A DNA stretch of 64,000 nt from Flavobacterium terrisoli (GCF_030167905.1 NZ_JARGNA010000005.1:186001-250000), one strand, 5' to 3'; numbered from the stretch's first letter, positions 34,624 through 44,001 are shown. The notes: a model not told the origin generated them from the letters alone. A program made the numbers and translations.

Positions 34624-35082
34624 TTAATTAATATTTCTGTATTTCTCTAATAATGCATTCAATTGTTCTAATTCTGCAGTGCTAAGATTAGCAGCGAAAA
34701 TTTGTTCGTGTTCGGTTACTTTCGGATCTAATTCGGCTAAAACAGCCAATCCTTTAGCGGTAATCAGCACCTCAATCTTTCTGCGGTTGTCCGGACAAAC
34801 TTTACGCGTAACAAAATCCTTTAACAGCAATTTGTCAATCAATCGGGTAGTGTTGCTGTTTTTGGCTAACATGCGTTCCTGTATGACACACATATTGGCA
34901 GGCGAACCTTTTTGACCACGAAGAATTCTCAAAACATTGTATTGTTCCCCTGATAAGTCATAAGGTTTCAGTATTTCGCTGAATTTATCACTAATTACGT
35001 TTTGGGTATACATAATGTTAAGGATGACTTTCTTTGCATTATCCATAGCAACCGTCGACTTTATGATTTCTTCAATTTTCAT
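34624..35082 (-). CDS. MarR family transcriptional regulator
   Basis: 152 residues with the winged helix-turn-helix: LSGEQYNVLRILRGQKGSPANMCVIQERMLAKNSNTTRLIDKLLLKDFVTR, then wing residues CPDNRRKIEVLITAKG. Helical ends provide the dimer interface. MarR proteins usually repress their own promoter and release DNA upon binding a phenolic ligand or oxidation. Two palindromes overlap its promoter (35099-35144). Likely targets are its own gene and yceI. Confidence 0.92.
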   Translation of the reverse strand: MKIEEIIKSTVAMDNAKKVILNIMYTQNVISDKFSEILKPYDLSGEQYNVLRILRGQKGSPANMCVIQERMLAKNSNTTRLIDKLLLKDFVTRKVCPDNRRKIEVLITAKGLAVLAELDPKVTEHEQIFAANLSTAELEQLNALLEKYRNIN

Positions 35083-35098
35083 TATTACCTTTACAATA

Positions 35099-35144
35099 TT
35101 TGTATGTACAAATGTAATGCAAATTTATTGTTTGTATATACAAA
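35099..35144 (-). promoter_or_regulatory. marR promoter with two TTTGTA-N2-TACAAA operators
   Basis: Two inverted repeats, TTTGTA TG TACAAA (35099-35112) and the perfect palindrome TTTGTATATACAAA (35131-35144), have centres 32 bp apart (about three helical turns). On the minus strand TACATTTG (35116-35109) is a perfect -7 and overlaps the first repeat; TTTG within the second lies 24 bp upstream as a possible -33. Binding would cover both promoter elements, so autorepression is expected. Confidence 0.7.
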
Positions 35145-35201
35145 TGTTCTGTTATTTTTTTGTTAAACTTTAAAATAGGGTGTTAGTTTAGTGTTTTCCT
35201 A

Positions 35202-35234
35202 TTGGGTTTTAAAACATTAAATAAAGTATATTTG
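35202..35234 (+). promoter_or_regulatory. Promoter for the rhodanese-NDH-2 genes
   Basis: TTG (35202-35204), a 22-bp spacer and TATATTTG (35227-35234). Initiation near 35241 gives a 13-base leader before the ATG at 35254. Confidence 0.6.
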
Positions 35235-35253
35235 TTATACAAAATATTATTAG

Positions 35254-35574
35254 ATGAATTTATCACAACAAGACTGGAAATCGCAATTCGACAGAGATCA
35301 GAATGCTGTAATTTTAGACGTAAGAACGGCTGATGAATACAGTGATGGCTTTATTCCCAATGCGATTAATATCGATATTTATAAAGGTCAGGGATTTATT
35401 TACGCCATAGATGAATTGGACAAGACCAAAAACTATTATGTGTATTGCAAAGCCGGAGCCAGAAGTGCTCAAGCCTGTCAGATTATGAACCAAATGGGTT
35501 TTGAAAACACCTATAACCTTGAAGGCGGTTTTATGAATTGGAAAGGCGATGTGGCCTTTTATTCTGAAGGCTAA
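35254..35574 (+). CDS. Single-domain rhodanese-like protein
   Basis: 106 residues. The active-site loop YCKAGARS contains the catalytic Cys (C-x4-R), and the N-terminal ILDVRTADEYSDGFIPNAINI is the classic rhodanese strand-helix. It probably carries sulfane sulfur in the cytoplasm. It lies 6 bp upstream of the NADH dehydrogenase-like gene and may share its transcript, but a joint function is not obvious. Confidence 0.93.
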   Translation: MNLSQQDWKSQFDRDQNAVILDVRTADEYSDGFIPNAINIDIYKGQGFIYAIDELDKTKNYYVYCKAGARSAQACQIMNQMGFENTYNLEGGFMNWKGDVAFYSEG

Positions 35575-35580
35575 CCAATT

Positions 35581-36885
35581 ATGAATATTCCAGCGTCAAA
35601 TAAACCCCGTGTGGTTATTATCGGTGGCGGTTTTGCCGGTATTGCTTTGGCCAAGAAACTAAAGAACAAAAATGTTCAGGTGGTTTTATTGGACAAACAC
35701 AATTACCATACATTTCAACCTTTGCTGTATCAAGTTGCGACCGGCGGACTCGAAGCCGGTTCGATTGCGTATCCCATCCGGAAAGTGATCCAGGAATACA
35801 ACGACTTCTATTTTCGGTTGACCTCGGTCAAGGAAATTGACACGGCCAATCAGAAAATTATCTCCGAGATTGGTGATTTGCATTATGATTATCTGGTCAT
35901 TGCCACCGGTTCTAAAACCAATTTCTTTGGCAACAAGGAAATCGAGCGCAATTCGATGTCGATGAAAACCATTCCTCAGTCCTTGAATATCCGCAGTTTG
36001 ATTTTGGAAAATTTTGAACAGGCTGTTTTAATCAAGGAGGAAGCCGAAAGGAATCTGTTAATCAATTTTGTTCTCGTTGGTGCCGGACCTACAGGCGTTG
36101 AGCTTGCTGGAGCTTTGGCAGAAATGAAAAAAGCCATTCTTCAGAAAGATTATCCCGATCTGGATATTTCCAAAATGCAAATCAATCTGATTCAAAGCAA
36201 CGACAGGGTTTTAAACACGATGAGTGAGAAATCTTCGGCCGAGGCTGAAAAATTCCTGACTGATTTGGGTGTCAAAATCTGGAAAAACATTCGGGTGACC
36301 AATTATGACGGAAGAACCATCACTACCAACACCGATTTGACTTTTGAAACGGCGACTGTGATTTGGACTGCCGGAGTTCAGGGCGTTAAGATTGTAGGTT
36401 TGGATCCCAAATCCTTAGTCGAAAAAGTAGAGCGCATCCGCGTGAACGAATTCAATCAGGTGAAAGGGTATGACAATATTTTTGCCATAGGCGATATCGC
36501 TTCGATGGAAAGTCCGCAATTTCCGCAAGGTCATCCCATGATGGCGCAACCGGCGATGCAGCAAGGGAAATTATTAGGAGAGAATTTGGTAAAATTAATC
36601 GCTGGTACAATTATGACGCCTTTTGAATACAATGATAAAGGTTCGATGGCCACCATCGGAAGGAACAGGGCAGTAGTTGATTTGCCCAAATACCATTTCA
36701 GTGGTGTGTTTGCTTGGTTTGTCTGGATGTTTGTCCATTTGTTCTCCTTAATCGGATTCAAAAACAAAGCCGTGGTTTTTACCAATTGGGTTTACAATTA
36801 TATTCGTTTTGACCGCGAAGGGCGATTGATTGTTCGTCCGTATAAAAAGAAAAGTTTTACCACGTTTACCAGTGATGAAGTATAG
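35581..36885 (+). CDS. NAD(P)/FAD-dependent oxidoreductase, NDH-2-like
   Basis: 434 residues. FAD motif IIGGGFAGIALAKKLK (about 11-26), the quinone-side HNYHTFQPLLYQVATGGLE stretch, NADH motif LVGAGPTGVELAGALAEM (about 165-180) and the second FAD motif IFAIGDIA. The C-terminal 60 residues are hydrophobic/amphipathic (FAWFVWMFVHLFSLIGF) and would attach it to the inner membrane. It should pass electrons from NADH to menaquinone without pumping protons. Confidence 0.92.
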   Translation: MNIPASNKPRVVIIGGGFAGIALAKKLKNKNVQVVLLDKHNYHTFQPLLYQVATGGLEAGSIAYPIRKVIQEYNDFYFRLTSVKEIDTANQKIISEIGDLHYDYLVIATGSKTNFFGNKEIERNSMSMKTIPQSLNIRSLILENFEQAVLIKEEAERNLLINFVLVGAGPTGVELAGALAEMKKAILQKDYPDLDISKMQINLIQSNDRVLNTMSEKSSAEAEKFLTDLGVKIWKNIRVTNYDGRTITTNTDLTFETATVIWTAGVQGVKIVGLDPKSLVEKVERIRVNEFNQVKGYDNIFAIGDIASMESPQFPQGHPMMAQPAMQQGKLLGENLVKLIAGTIMTPFEYNDKGSMATIGRNRAVVDLPKYHFSGVFAWFVWMFVHLFSLIGFKNKAVVFTNWVYNYIRFDREGRLIVRPYKKKSFTTFTSDEV

Positions 36886-36888
36886 CTT

Positions 36889-37548
36889 ATGAAAAAAATC
36901 TCCTTTTTGTTGATGGTTTGCTTGCTTATATCCTGTAAATCCACCTATCTCGATACTAAAAAATCACCTGTTTTATTGGATATCAACAAAGAAGCAGATG
37001 ACAACGCCTTTGTCAACCTGAAGAACTACAGCAACAATTTTGTGTTTGACATGAAATACGCCACAGCGGATAATTTCCTCAAGGAAAAAGTCTATCCGTG
37101 TGCCGAATGTTTCCTTCGGGTGAAAACGGTTAAATCATTATTGGAAGCCAATAAATCATTTCTCGAAAAAGGGTACAGGATAAAATTATACGATTGTTAT
37201 CGACCATTGGCAATTCAAAAGCAGATGTGGAAAATCGTTCCCGATGCCAATTATGTGGCCAATCCTAAAAAAGGTTCGATTCACAATAAAGGCGGCGCGG
37301 TGGATATCACTTTGGTGGATTCGCTTGGCGTAGAATTGAATATGGGGACAAAATTTGACTTTTTTGGTGAAGAAGCGAGCCATAATTATCTCAATCTTTC
37401 GGAGGAAGTTTTGGCGAACCGTAAGTTTCTTAAGGAAATAATGCTCCAGCACAATTTCAAGTCTTTTGATTCAGAATGGTGGCATTACAATTTGAATAAC
37501 AGCTCAGCCGATAAAGTGTCCAACCAGAAATGGCGTTGCGACAATTAG
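36889..37548 (+). CDS. VanX/DdpX-like D-alanyl-D-alanine dipeptidase lipoprotein
   Basis: 219 residues with lipobox LLISC (Cys16). The zinc-peptidase motifs are intact: SIHNKGGAVDITLVD (SxHxxGxAxD, with His and Asp ligands) and the C-terminal EWWHY (catalytic Glu, third ligand His); DCYRPL is also typical. It should hydrolyse D-Ala-D-Ala or related dipeptides at the envelope, more likely for peptidoglycan recycling than for vancomycin resistance because no vanHA genes are nearby. It starts 3 bp after the NDH-2 gene. Its end overlaps the convergent gene by 4 bp. Confidence 0.88.
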   Translation: MKKISFLLMVCLLISCKSTYLDTKKSPVLLDINKEADDNAFVNLKNYSNNFVFDMKYATADNFLKEKVYPCAECFLRVKTVKSLLEANKSFLEKGYRIKLYDCYRPLAIQKQMWKIVPDANYVANPKKGSIHNKGGAVDITLVDSLGVELNMGTKFDFFGEEASHNYLNLSEEVLANRKFLKEIMLQHNFKSFDSEWWHYNLNNSSADKVSNQKWRCDN

Positions 37549-38114
37549 TTTTCGATACACTTTAAAAAATCAATAAAGTAGGTTTCGGGTTCGTATACTT
37601 TTTTGTCCATTTCAGAAACAAATGCCGTTCTAAAAGGATAATCAATGATTTCTCCTGAAAATTTTATTCGCATAAAAGTGACTGGTGACGTTTTTAAATC
37701 TTCGTAATTATCAGTCGAAAACACAAAAGTTCCCGAAAGCAGTCTGTTATTGCCATTTTTATCATCACGCAGCAGATTGCCACAGTTTTCTGTACCGGCA
37801 AAAAGTAAGGTTACAATCTTACCATTATTCAACTGCAAATAAATCTTGGAAGTGCTGTCAAAACACATGGCTTTTATAAAATCGGGGCTGCGCTGCAGGA
37901 TTTGGGTTTCGAGTGCCAATAAACCATTGCTGTTGGATAACGCAAAGAAAATGTCTGTTGAATTACCGGCAAAGCTTCTTTCAAAAACGGTGTATTGTTT
38001 GGTCGATTTATAAGTACCTAAACTGTCTTTGATGTCATTGTCAATTTCGCAGGGTTTCTGGGCAAATGCGGTTAAATTCAGGATAAGAAATAATGCTGAA
38101 AACAGATTCTTCAT
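37545..38114 (-). CDS. Secreted protein of unknown function, 189 residues
   Basis: A signal peptide ends in LTAFAQ (about residue 18). The mature protein has four Cys (PCEID, MCFDS, NCGNL, KCIEN) that could form disulfides in the periplasm, and a beta-rich middle. No family recognised. It begins 4 bp after the methyltransferase gene on the same strand. Confidence 0.72.
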   Translation of the reverse strand: MKNLFSALFLILNLTAFAQKPCEIDNDIKDSLGTYKSTKQYTVFERSFAGNSTDIFFALSNSNGLLALETQILQRSPDFIKAMCFDSTSKIYLQLNNGKIVTLLFAGTENCGNLLRDDKNGNNRLLSGTFVFSTDNYEDLKTSPVTFMRIKFSGEIIDYPFRTAFVSEMDKKVYEPETYFIDFLKCIEN

Positions 38115-38118
38115 ATTG

Positions 38119-39297
38119 TCATTGTAATTTGCTGCAAAGTAAAACTATTTTATTATTATTTGCATCGGTTGTGAAAAAACAATACAGATTTCCGCCGTCT
38201 TTGATTTTCCATTTTTTACGGATGACTTCTACCGAATCAGGGAAATTTCGGGTTGTGATATTGGCTTTCTGGTTTTCGAGTGATTGTTTGAGGTCATTTT
38301 TATGGTAACCAATGACTTTTACAATTTCGAAACTGCGTCCGGGAAAATCAATTAAGGTATCTGAAGTATATAAATGCGAGTGCTGATGCAATTTATTAAT
38401 CCCAAACCCGCTAGAAACCACATCAAATCCACCTGATTTCATAATCGCAGCGTTGGGTTCGTATAAATATTTTTTAGGCAAACCATAAGTTGGATTGTGC
38501 TCTGCATCAAGTGTAAAGCTAAATTCTTCTGTTTTATCCTTTAAAAGATTTACCGCAATGATTTTGACGACCGAAGTATAATTTTTTTCCAAAATCCACA
38601 GCAGTTCCTTAACCTCGTTTTCCAAAGCTACAATATGAATGGCTTTTACATTCTTCAATTCAGACAATCCGGCGGTAATATCCAATAAGGGTGCGGTTTT
38701 AATCATTACATTCGGTGCAAATCCAAAATAAAAATCGAGATTCTCAGGAACATTTGGCAAACAATCCTTGAGCATGAAAACTTTGCCTTTGGCTTCGTTT
38801 CTTCGCGATGGATCAATATAAATCCAGTCGAGTGCTGCGTTTCTGTTTTGAAGTACATCATAACTATCGCCTGAAAAACACTGAATATTATCGGCTTTCA
38901 ATTGCTCAAAGTTGTGTTTTACAATTTCAGAAAGTTCAGTGTTGATTTCGCAATGCATCAACTGTTTTACTTTTTTGGCAAAATAAAAATCATCAACCCC
39001 AAAACCACCGCTCAAATCCATCAGGCTTTCACCTGAAACCAATTGTGATTTGTATTCCGCTGTTTTTTCGGAAGAAGTTTGCTCTACAGAAATCTTTGAA
39101 GGATAAATGATGTTCCTGGTGCTGAACCAGGTTGGCAACTTGGTTTTGGCTCTTTGTTTGGCCGAAATTTGGTTCAAAATAGCATTCCAATCCGAATTGG
39201 GAAATTTATTTTTTTGCAGGGCCAATTGATTGACGTCAGTATTGATGTTTTCGTTTATGAAATCCTGAATCGCGACAGACAATATGGATTGATCCAT
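38119..39297 (-). CDS. Class I SAM-dependent methyltransferase with THUMP-like domain
   Basis: 392 residues. The SAM-binding motif LMDLSGGFGVDDFYFAK is near residue 95 and the catalytic IYIDPSRR (DPxR/DPPY-like) near 160. The C-terminal third matches the THUMP-like domain in this family, common in Bacteroidota, and suggests an RNA substrate, possibly tRNA (inference). It follows the AI-2E family permease gene with only one base between and is followed by the secreted 189-residue protein, so three genes form one transcript. Confidence 0.88.
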   Translation of the reverse strand: MDQSILSVAIQDFINENINTDVNQLALQKNKFPNSDWNAILNQISAKQRAKTKLPTWFSTRNIIYPSKISVEQTSSEKTAEYKSQLVSGESLMDLSGGFGVDDFYFAKKVKQLMHCEINTELSEIVKHNFEQLKADNIQCFSGDSYDVLQNRNAALDWIYIDPSRRNEAKGKVFMLKDCLPNVPENLDFYFGFAPNVMIKTAPLLDITAGLSELKNVKAIHIVALENEVKELLWILEKNYTSVVKIIAVNLLKDKTEEFSFTLDAEHNPTYGLPKKYLYEPNAAIMKSGGFDVVSSGFGINKLHQHSHLYTSDTLIDFPGRSFEIVKVIGYHKNDLKQSLENQKANITTRNFPDSVEVIRKKWKIKDGGNLYCFFTTDANNNKIVLLCSKLQ

Positions 39298-39298
39298 A

Positions 39299-40414
39299 CT
39301 AAATGTTTTTGGTTAACAGTTTAACGATTTTGTTGTCGGGGAAAAATTCTTTACCAAATACCTTTAGAATAGTGTAAAAAGGAATGGCTATAATCATTCC
39401 GACAATCCCAAAAAGATAGCCCGCGATTAACACGACCAGAAAAATTTCCAGTGGATGTGAACTCACGCTTTTAGAGAATATGATTGGTGAAGAAACATTG
39501 TTGTCGATTAATTGAACAATCCAAAAACCAATCATTACATAAATGGTCAACGGCAATATTTCAGTTTGAAAGTCACCGCCTAAATTCCCCAACATCGTTA
39601 AAATAGCAGCCACTACAGAGGCAATCAGTGGTCCGATGTAGGGAACTATGTTCAGTACCGCACATAAAAAAGCAATAAGCAATGCGTTTTCGACTCCAAA
39701 AATAAGTAAGACTATCAGATACAAAACAAATACAATCAACAACTGAATCAATAAGCCAATAAAATAGCGGGAAAGTAAAAGGTTGATTTTGCGAAATGAA
39801 TGTAAAATTTTGTCTTCTTGTGCATCTGGAATCAAATCTTTAGCGCTGATGATGAAGATCAATCGGTCTTTCAAAAAGAAAAAGGTAATGAATAGGACAG
39901 AAGCCAATCCGATTCCGAAACTGCTTACGGTATCTAAGACGCCATTCAATAAATCGGGTATAAAACTGAAGTTTAATTTTGAGCTGACATTGGCTTCTTT
40001 GAACATGCGCTCAGAATCAATACCATGGCTTTCTAAAAACAGGGCTATTTTATTGATTAATTCGAGGGTGCTTTTTTCAATTTCTGCAGTATTTAGCAAT
40101 GATAAATTTTCGCCCTGCGCCATGATTAAAGGGATAAACATCGAAAGAATACCAAAGATGATTAAGGTGAAGATGGTTAATGTGGCTATGGTTGCAAAAA
40201 TGTGATTGAACTTTAGTTTTCTTTTAAAAAAGTCAAGGATTGGATTACCGATTAAGGTCAAAACAAACGCCACAACCAAATAGACAATCACTGCTTTAAT
40301 TTGATAAATAAAATATAAAGCTAAGGCTGCCAATGTAATAATTCCGACTCCTTTAACTATTCCTAAAGCAATCGTTTTTGAAGTTATAATTGAAGTGGTC
40401 TTTGAACTCGCCAT
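39299..40414 (-). CDS. AI-2E family transporter (PerM-like permease)
   Basis: 371 residues with about seven to eight membrane helices in the PerM arrangement: two near the N-terminus (20-75), a large loop, then IGLLIQLLIVFVLYLIVLLIFG, NIVPYIGPLIASVVAA and ILAGYLFGIVGMIIAIPFYTILKV (the PxxGP and GxxG signatures). Family members export small molecules or act as Na+/H+ antiporters; autoinducer export should not be assumed. Confidence 0.9.
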   Translation of the reverse strand: MASSKTTSIITSKTIALGIVKGVGIITLAALALYFIYQIKAVIVYLVVAFVLTLIGNPILDFFKRKLKFNHIFATIATLTIFTLIIFGILSMFIPLIMAQGENLSLLNTAEIEKSTLELINKIALFLESHGIDSERMFKEANVSSKLNFSFIPDLLNGVLDTVSSFGIGLASVLFITFFFLKDRLIFIISAKDLIPDAQEDKILHSFRKINLLLSRYFIGLLIQLLIVFVLYLIVLLIFGVENALLIAFLCAVLNIVPYIGPLIASVVAAILTMLGNLGGDFQTEILPLTIYVMIGFWIVQLIDNNVSSPIIFSKSVSSHPLEIFLVVLIAGYLFGIVGMIIAIPFYTILKVFGKEFFPDNKIVKLLTKNI

Positions 40415-40440
40415 AGTTTTAATTTTGACTAAAAGTAAAA

Positions 40441-40478
40441 AAAAACTCGTCTAGTTAATCATAACAAGACGAGTTTTT
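40441..40478 (-). terminator. Terminator of the M43 metalloprotease gene
   Basis: AAAAACTCGTCT / AGACGAGTTTTT, a perfect 12-bp stem with a 14-base loop, lies 22 bases after the protease stop; the minus-strand RNA ends in a long U-run. Confidence 0.85.
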
Positions 40479-40499
40479 CCAAATTTATATAAACAATTA

Positions 40500-41456
40500 T
40501 TATGGCTGTCCAAAAGAGAATCTTGGTCCGCCAGAAAGGAAGATTGCATCCATTCTTGATTTTTGACCTGACGTAAACATGTACATTCCTCTGTCATCAG
40601 TATAGTCCATATAGTTCATGGTCATTTCCACCGGAGTACCTGAACAAGTGCTGTAATGAGGATAAGCTGGTACACCATAGTTTGCTGTATTGTGAGAAGG
40701 TGTATCTGCTACTAAGTCGTTTCCGCAAGTGGCATCACCCCAAATGTGACGTAAGTTCATCCAGTGTCCTACTTCGTGAGTAGCCGTTCTTCCTAAGTTG
40801 TAAGGATAAGCCGGACCACTGTTCGGCGTTACACCAAAATATCTTGAATCAACTACAACTCCGTCAGTAGCTGATGCACCACCAGGGAATTGCGCATAAC
40901 CTAAGATTCCGCCACCAATGGTACAAACCCATAAGTTTAGTTTTGTTGTTGGTGATACTGCTGCCATTCCACCCTGAGCGGTTTTTTTCATCGCATCGTT
41001 TGTTCCCCAGGATTTTTTGGTGGTTGACTTTCTGTTTACCTGATCAAGTACGAATGTGATTCCCACATTGGCTTTTACTCCGGCAAATAAAGCTGGAACT
41101 TGGTTATAATCTGAGTTTTGTGCGTTGAAATCCGCATTCAAAACATCAATTTGTGATTGGATTTGTGCTAACGAAATGTTTTCAGCAGCGGTTTTGTACA
41201 ATACATTCACTACTACCGGAATTTCAATGTGACCATTTACCAAGCGGCTTTCGTGTAGCAATGCATTTTCGGTAAAGGCTTCGATTTGGTTCATTCTGGC
41301 TGCCAACTCCGGATTTTCTTTTAATTGTCTTTCAAAGACTTCTTGTGTGTGACAAGCTCTTTTAGTAATTCTGGCTTCAGTGTTGGTAGATTTTTCATCC
41401 TCCTGACAAGAGAACAGCATTAGCAGGGCTGCTAATGATAAACAGATTTTTTTCAT
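40500..41456 (-). CDS. M43-family (pappalysin-type) zinc metalloprotease lipoprotein
   Basis: 318 residues with lipobox LLMLFSC (Cys17). The zinc motif HEVGHWMNLRH (HExxHxxGxxH-type) lies near residue 228, and the Met-turn TMNYMDY about 60 residues later marks a metzincin of the M43B/pappalysin group. Cysteines (TCGND, TCSGTP) fit a conserved disulfide. The propeptide is residues about 18-70. No T9SS domain is present, so it is probably tethered to the cell surface by lipid. Monocistronic, with its own terminator. The 163-bp gap upstream (41457-41619) shows no promoter match that I can defend. Confidence 0.9.
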   Translation of the reverse strand: MKKICLSLAALLMLFSCQEDEKSTNTEARITKRACHTQEVFERQLKENPELAARMNQIEAFTENALLHESRLVNGHIEIPVVVNVLYKTAAENISLAQIQSQIDVLNADFNAQNSDYNQVPALFAGVKANVGITFVLDQVNRKSTTKKSWGTNDAMKKTAQGGMAAVSPTTKLNLWVCTIGGGILGYAQFPGGASATDGVVVDSRYFGVTPNSGPAYPYNLGRTATHEVGHWMNLRHIWGDATCGNDLVADTPSHNTANYGVPAYPHYSTCSGTPVEMTMNYMDYTDDRGMYMFTSGQKSRMDAIFLSGGPRFSFGQP

Positions 41457-41619
41457 AAATATTTAAAATTTTGGTTAATTAGTTACTGCAATTTTAAAGA
41501 ATAAGAACTTACTGTGAAAATAAAATAATGTGAGTTTTCAACAAATCGATGAACAACACCAAACTTTAAGAGTTTAGTGAACACAATCGGAATTAATGAA
41601 AGGGATAAACTACAATGAA

Positions 41620-42258
41620 TTAGTTGTTGAAAATGTAGTTTAGGATGTTAGCGCCCATCTTTAGCGCTTTTTCGCGAACATCCTTAGGATCGTTGTGGAC
41701 TTCAGGATCTTCCCATCCGTCGCCTAAGTCACATTCATAAGTGTATAAAAGCACCAATCTGTTTTCGATAAAAATACCGAAAGCCTGTGGGCGTTTCTTA
41801 TCGTGCTCGTGGATTTTAGGCAAACCGTTGGCAAACACGTACGGTTTTTGAAAAATCGGATGATTGCCAGGAATCTCAACCAAATCATTGTTAGGGAAAA
41901 TACGCTTGATTTCCCTACGGATGTATTGGTCCATGCCATAATTGTCATCAGCATGTAAAAATCCACCCGAAAGCATATAGTTTCTCAGGTTTACAATCTC
42001 CGCATCGCTAAAAACAACATTCCCATGACCGGTCATGTGTACAAACGGATATCCAAAAATATCCAGGCTTCCCGGTTCTACAGTTGCCGGTTTGGCTTTG
42101 ATATTGGTGTTGATGGTTTGATTGGCATATTTAATCAAATTGGGTAACGAAGTAGGATTGGCATACCAATCGCCGCCGCCATTGTATTTTAAAAGGGCAA
42201 TTTCCTGGGAAAAGCCGATTGATGTAATCAGTAAAAACAGAAAAACAATTCTTTTCAT
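41620..42258 (-). CDS. DUF4159 domain-containing secreted protein
   Basis: 212 residues with a signal peptide ending in IGFSQ (residues 1-18). The rest is a DUF4159 domain of amidotransferase-like fold: KYNGGGDWYANPTSLPNLIKYAN, FVHMTGHGNVVFSD, NYMLSGGFLHADDNYGMD, YECDLGDGWED. Function unknown. It is the last gene of the tsaD-rsmE transcript, a conserved order in flavobacteria as I recall, which would link it to no obvious pathway. Confidence 0.88.
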   Translation of the reverse strand: MKRIVFLFLLITSIGFSQEIALLKYNGGGDWYANPTSLPNLIKYANQTINTNIKAKPATVEPGSLDIFGYPFVHMTGHGNVVFSDAEIVNLRNYMLSGGFLHADDNYGMDQYIRREIKRIFPNNDLVEIPGNHPIFQKPYVFANGLPKIHEHDKKRPQAFGIFIENRLVLLYTYECDLGDGWEDPEVHNDPKDVREKALKMGANILNYIFNN

Positions 42259-42267
42259 AAACTCTCG

Positions 42268-42975
42268 TTATGCTTCATTTTTAAAAACAACACTATGACA
42301 AGCGACTATCGCCGCGGTTTCTGTTCGCAAGCGTGTCTGACCCAAAGATACAGGAATATAGTTGTGCTCAAGCGCTGATTGGATTTCTTTAACAGAAAAA
42401 TCGCCTTCGGGACCGATTAAGATGGTTGCGTCTTCGTTGGCTTTCAATTCATTTTTCAATGATTTTTTATCGGTTTCCTCACAATGGGCAATGAATTTCT
42501 GTCCGTTATTTTCTTTTTTCAGAAAATCTTTGAAGGCAATTGGCTCGTTTAATTTGGGCAAATAATAATGCAAAGATTGTTTCATGGCCGATTCCAAAAT
42601 CTTCTGAAACCGATCAGTTTTGATTACTTTTCGTTCCGAATGTTCGCAGATAATCGGTGTGATTTCCTGTATGCCAATTTCGGTGGCCTTTTCCAAAAAC
42701 CACTCATAGCGTTCGTTCATTTTGGTTGGCGCAACTGCCAGGTGCAAACTGAATTTAGGCTTTTCCTGTTGCTCAAACGAATTGATTTTGACCGTACATT
42801 TATTATCCGAAGCAATGGTGATTTCTGTTTTAAATAAAAATCCTAATCCATTTGTTACAAATAAAGTATCACCTTCTTTTTTACGCAAAACTTTAATAAT
42901 GTGCTTGCTTTCTTCTTTGTCAAAAACAAAGGAAGCAACGGCTTCATTAATCGATGGATTGTAGAATAATTGCAT
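42268..42975 (-). CDS. rsmE: 16S rRNA (uracil-1498-N3)-methyltransferase
   Basis: 235 residues of the SPOUT fold. The SAM-binding knot is at the C-terminus: ATILIGPEGDFSVKEIQSAL and VSLGQTRLRTETAAIVA. The N-terminal PUA-like part includes EESKHIIKVLRKKEGD. It methylates U1498 in the decoding region of 16S rRNA. It begins 3 bp after tsaD. Confidence 0.95.
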   Translation of the reverse strand: MQLFYNPSINEAVASFVFDKEESKHIIKVLRKKEGDTLFVTNGLGFLFKTEITIASDNKCTVKINSFEQQEKPKFSLHLAVAPTKMNERYEWFLEKATEIGIQEITPIICEHSERKVIKTDRFQKILESAMKQSLHYYLPKLNEPIAFKDFLKKENNGQKFIAHCEETDKKSLKNELKANEDATILIGPEGDFSVKEIQSALEHNYIPVSLGQTRLRTETAAIVACHSVVFKNEA

Positions 42976-42978
42976 GGC

Positions 42979-44001
42979 TTAAAATTCGATTCGCGCTTTG
43001 GAAACCACAGACGAATCTGTGAATTTGTCGTGTAAATATTTCTGATAACCTACGATGCCAATCATCGCGGCATTGTCGGTGGTGTATTCAAATTTCGGTA
43101 TAAAAGTTTTCCAACCATATTTTCCTTCGGCTGCTTTCAAAGTGGTTCTGATTCCGGTATTGGCCGAAACACCACCGCCAATGGCAATTTGCTTGATTCC
43201 GGTTTCAGCGACAGCCAATTTCAATTTGTCCATCAAAATTTCGATGATGGTATGTTGTACCGAAGCACAAATGTCATGTTTGTTTTCCTCAATAAAATTT
43301 GGGTTTTCCAAGACATTCTTCTGAACAAAATAAAGTATCTGTGTTTTTAAACCCGAAAAACTGAAGTCCAGGCCATCCACTTTTGGTTTGGTGAACTGGT
43401 ATTTTTTTGGATTGCCTTCTTTGGCAAATTGGTCTATTAATGGTCCGCCCGGATAAGGGAAACCTAATATTTTAGCAGTTTTGTCAAAAGCTTCTCCAAC
43501 CGCGTCATCTGTGGTTTCGCCAATGATTTCCATGTTGAAAAAGTCGTTCACTTTTACAATTTGGGTATGGCCACCGGAAATCGTCAGCGCCAAGAAAGGA
43601 AAGGTTGGTTTGTCAAAACCTTCTTCGTCAATAAAATGCGCCAAAATATGAGCATGCATGTGATTTACGGCAATCAACGGAATGTCCAATGCCATCGATA
43701 AAGATTTGGCAAAAGACGAACCGACCAATAGCGAACCCATCAAGCCCGGACCTTGCGTAAACGCTATGGCAGAAAGCTGTTCTTTGGTGACGTTGGCTTT
43801 CTTCAAAGCGACATCAATCACCGGAACGATGTTTTGCTGGTGCGCACGCGAAGCCAATTCAGGAACGACACCACCATATTCTTCATGGATGCTTTGTCGG
43901 GCAACGACATTGGAAAGTACTTTGTCTGAGCGCAAAACAGCAGCAGCTGTATCGTCGCACGAACTTTCAATAGCCAGAATAAAAACTTCCTCAGGATGCA
44001 T
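42979..44001 (-). CDS. tsaD: tRNA N6-adenosine threonylcarbamoyltransferase TsaD
   Basis: 340 residues from the ATG at 44001. A longer non-ATG start at 44049 lies close to the predicted transcription start and adds residues foreign to the family. ILAIESSCDDTAAAV is the family start; NHMHAHILAH supplies the metal-binding His pair; FDKTAKILGFPYPGGPLI and GGGVSANTGIR are also typical. It transfers the threonylcarbamoyl group to A37 of ANN-decoding tRNAs with TsaB/TsaE. First gene of a three-gene operon. Confidence 0.96.
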   Translation of the reverse strand: MHPEEVFILAIESSCDDTAAAVLRSDKVLSNVVARQSIHEEYGGVVPELASRAHQQNIVPVIDVALKKANVTKEQLSAIAFTQGPGLMGSLLVGSSFAKSLSMALDIPLIAVNHMHAHILAHFIDEEGFDKPTFPFLALTISGGHTQIVKVNDFFNMEIIGETTDDAVGEAFDKTAKILGFPYPGGPLIDQFAKEGNPKKYQFTKPKVDGLDFSFSGLKTQILYFVQKNVLENPNFIEENKHDICASVQHTIIEILMDKLKLAVAETGIKQIAIGGGVSANTGIRTTLKAAEGKYGWKTFIPKFEYTTDNAAMIGIVGYQKYLHDKFTDSSVVSKARIEF

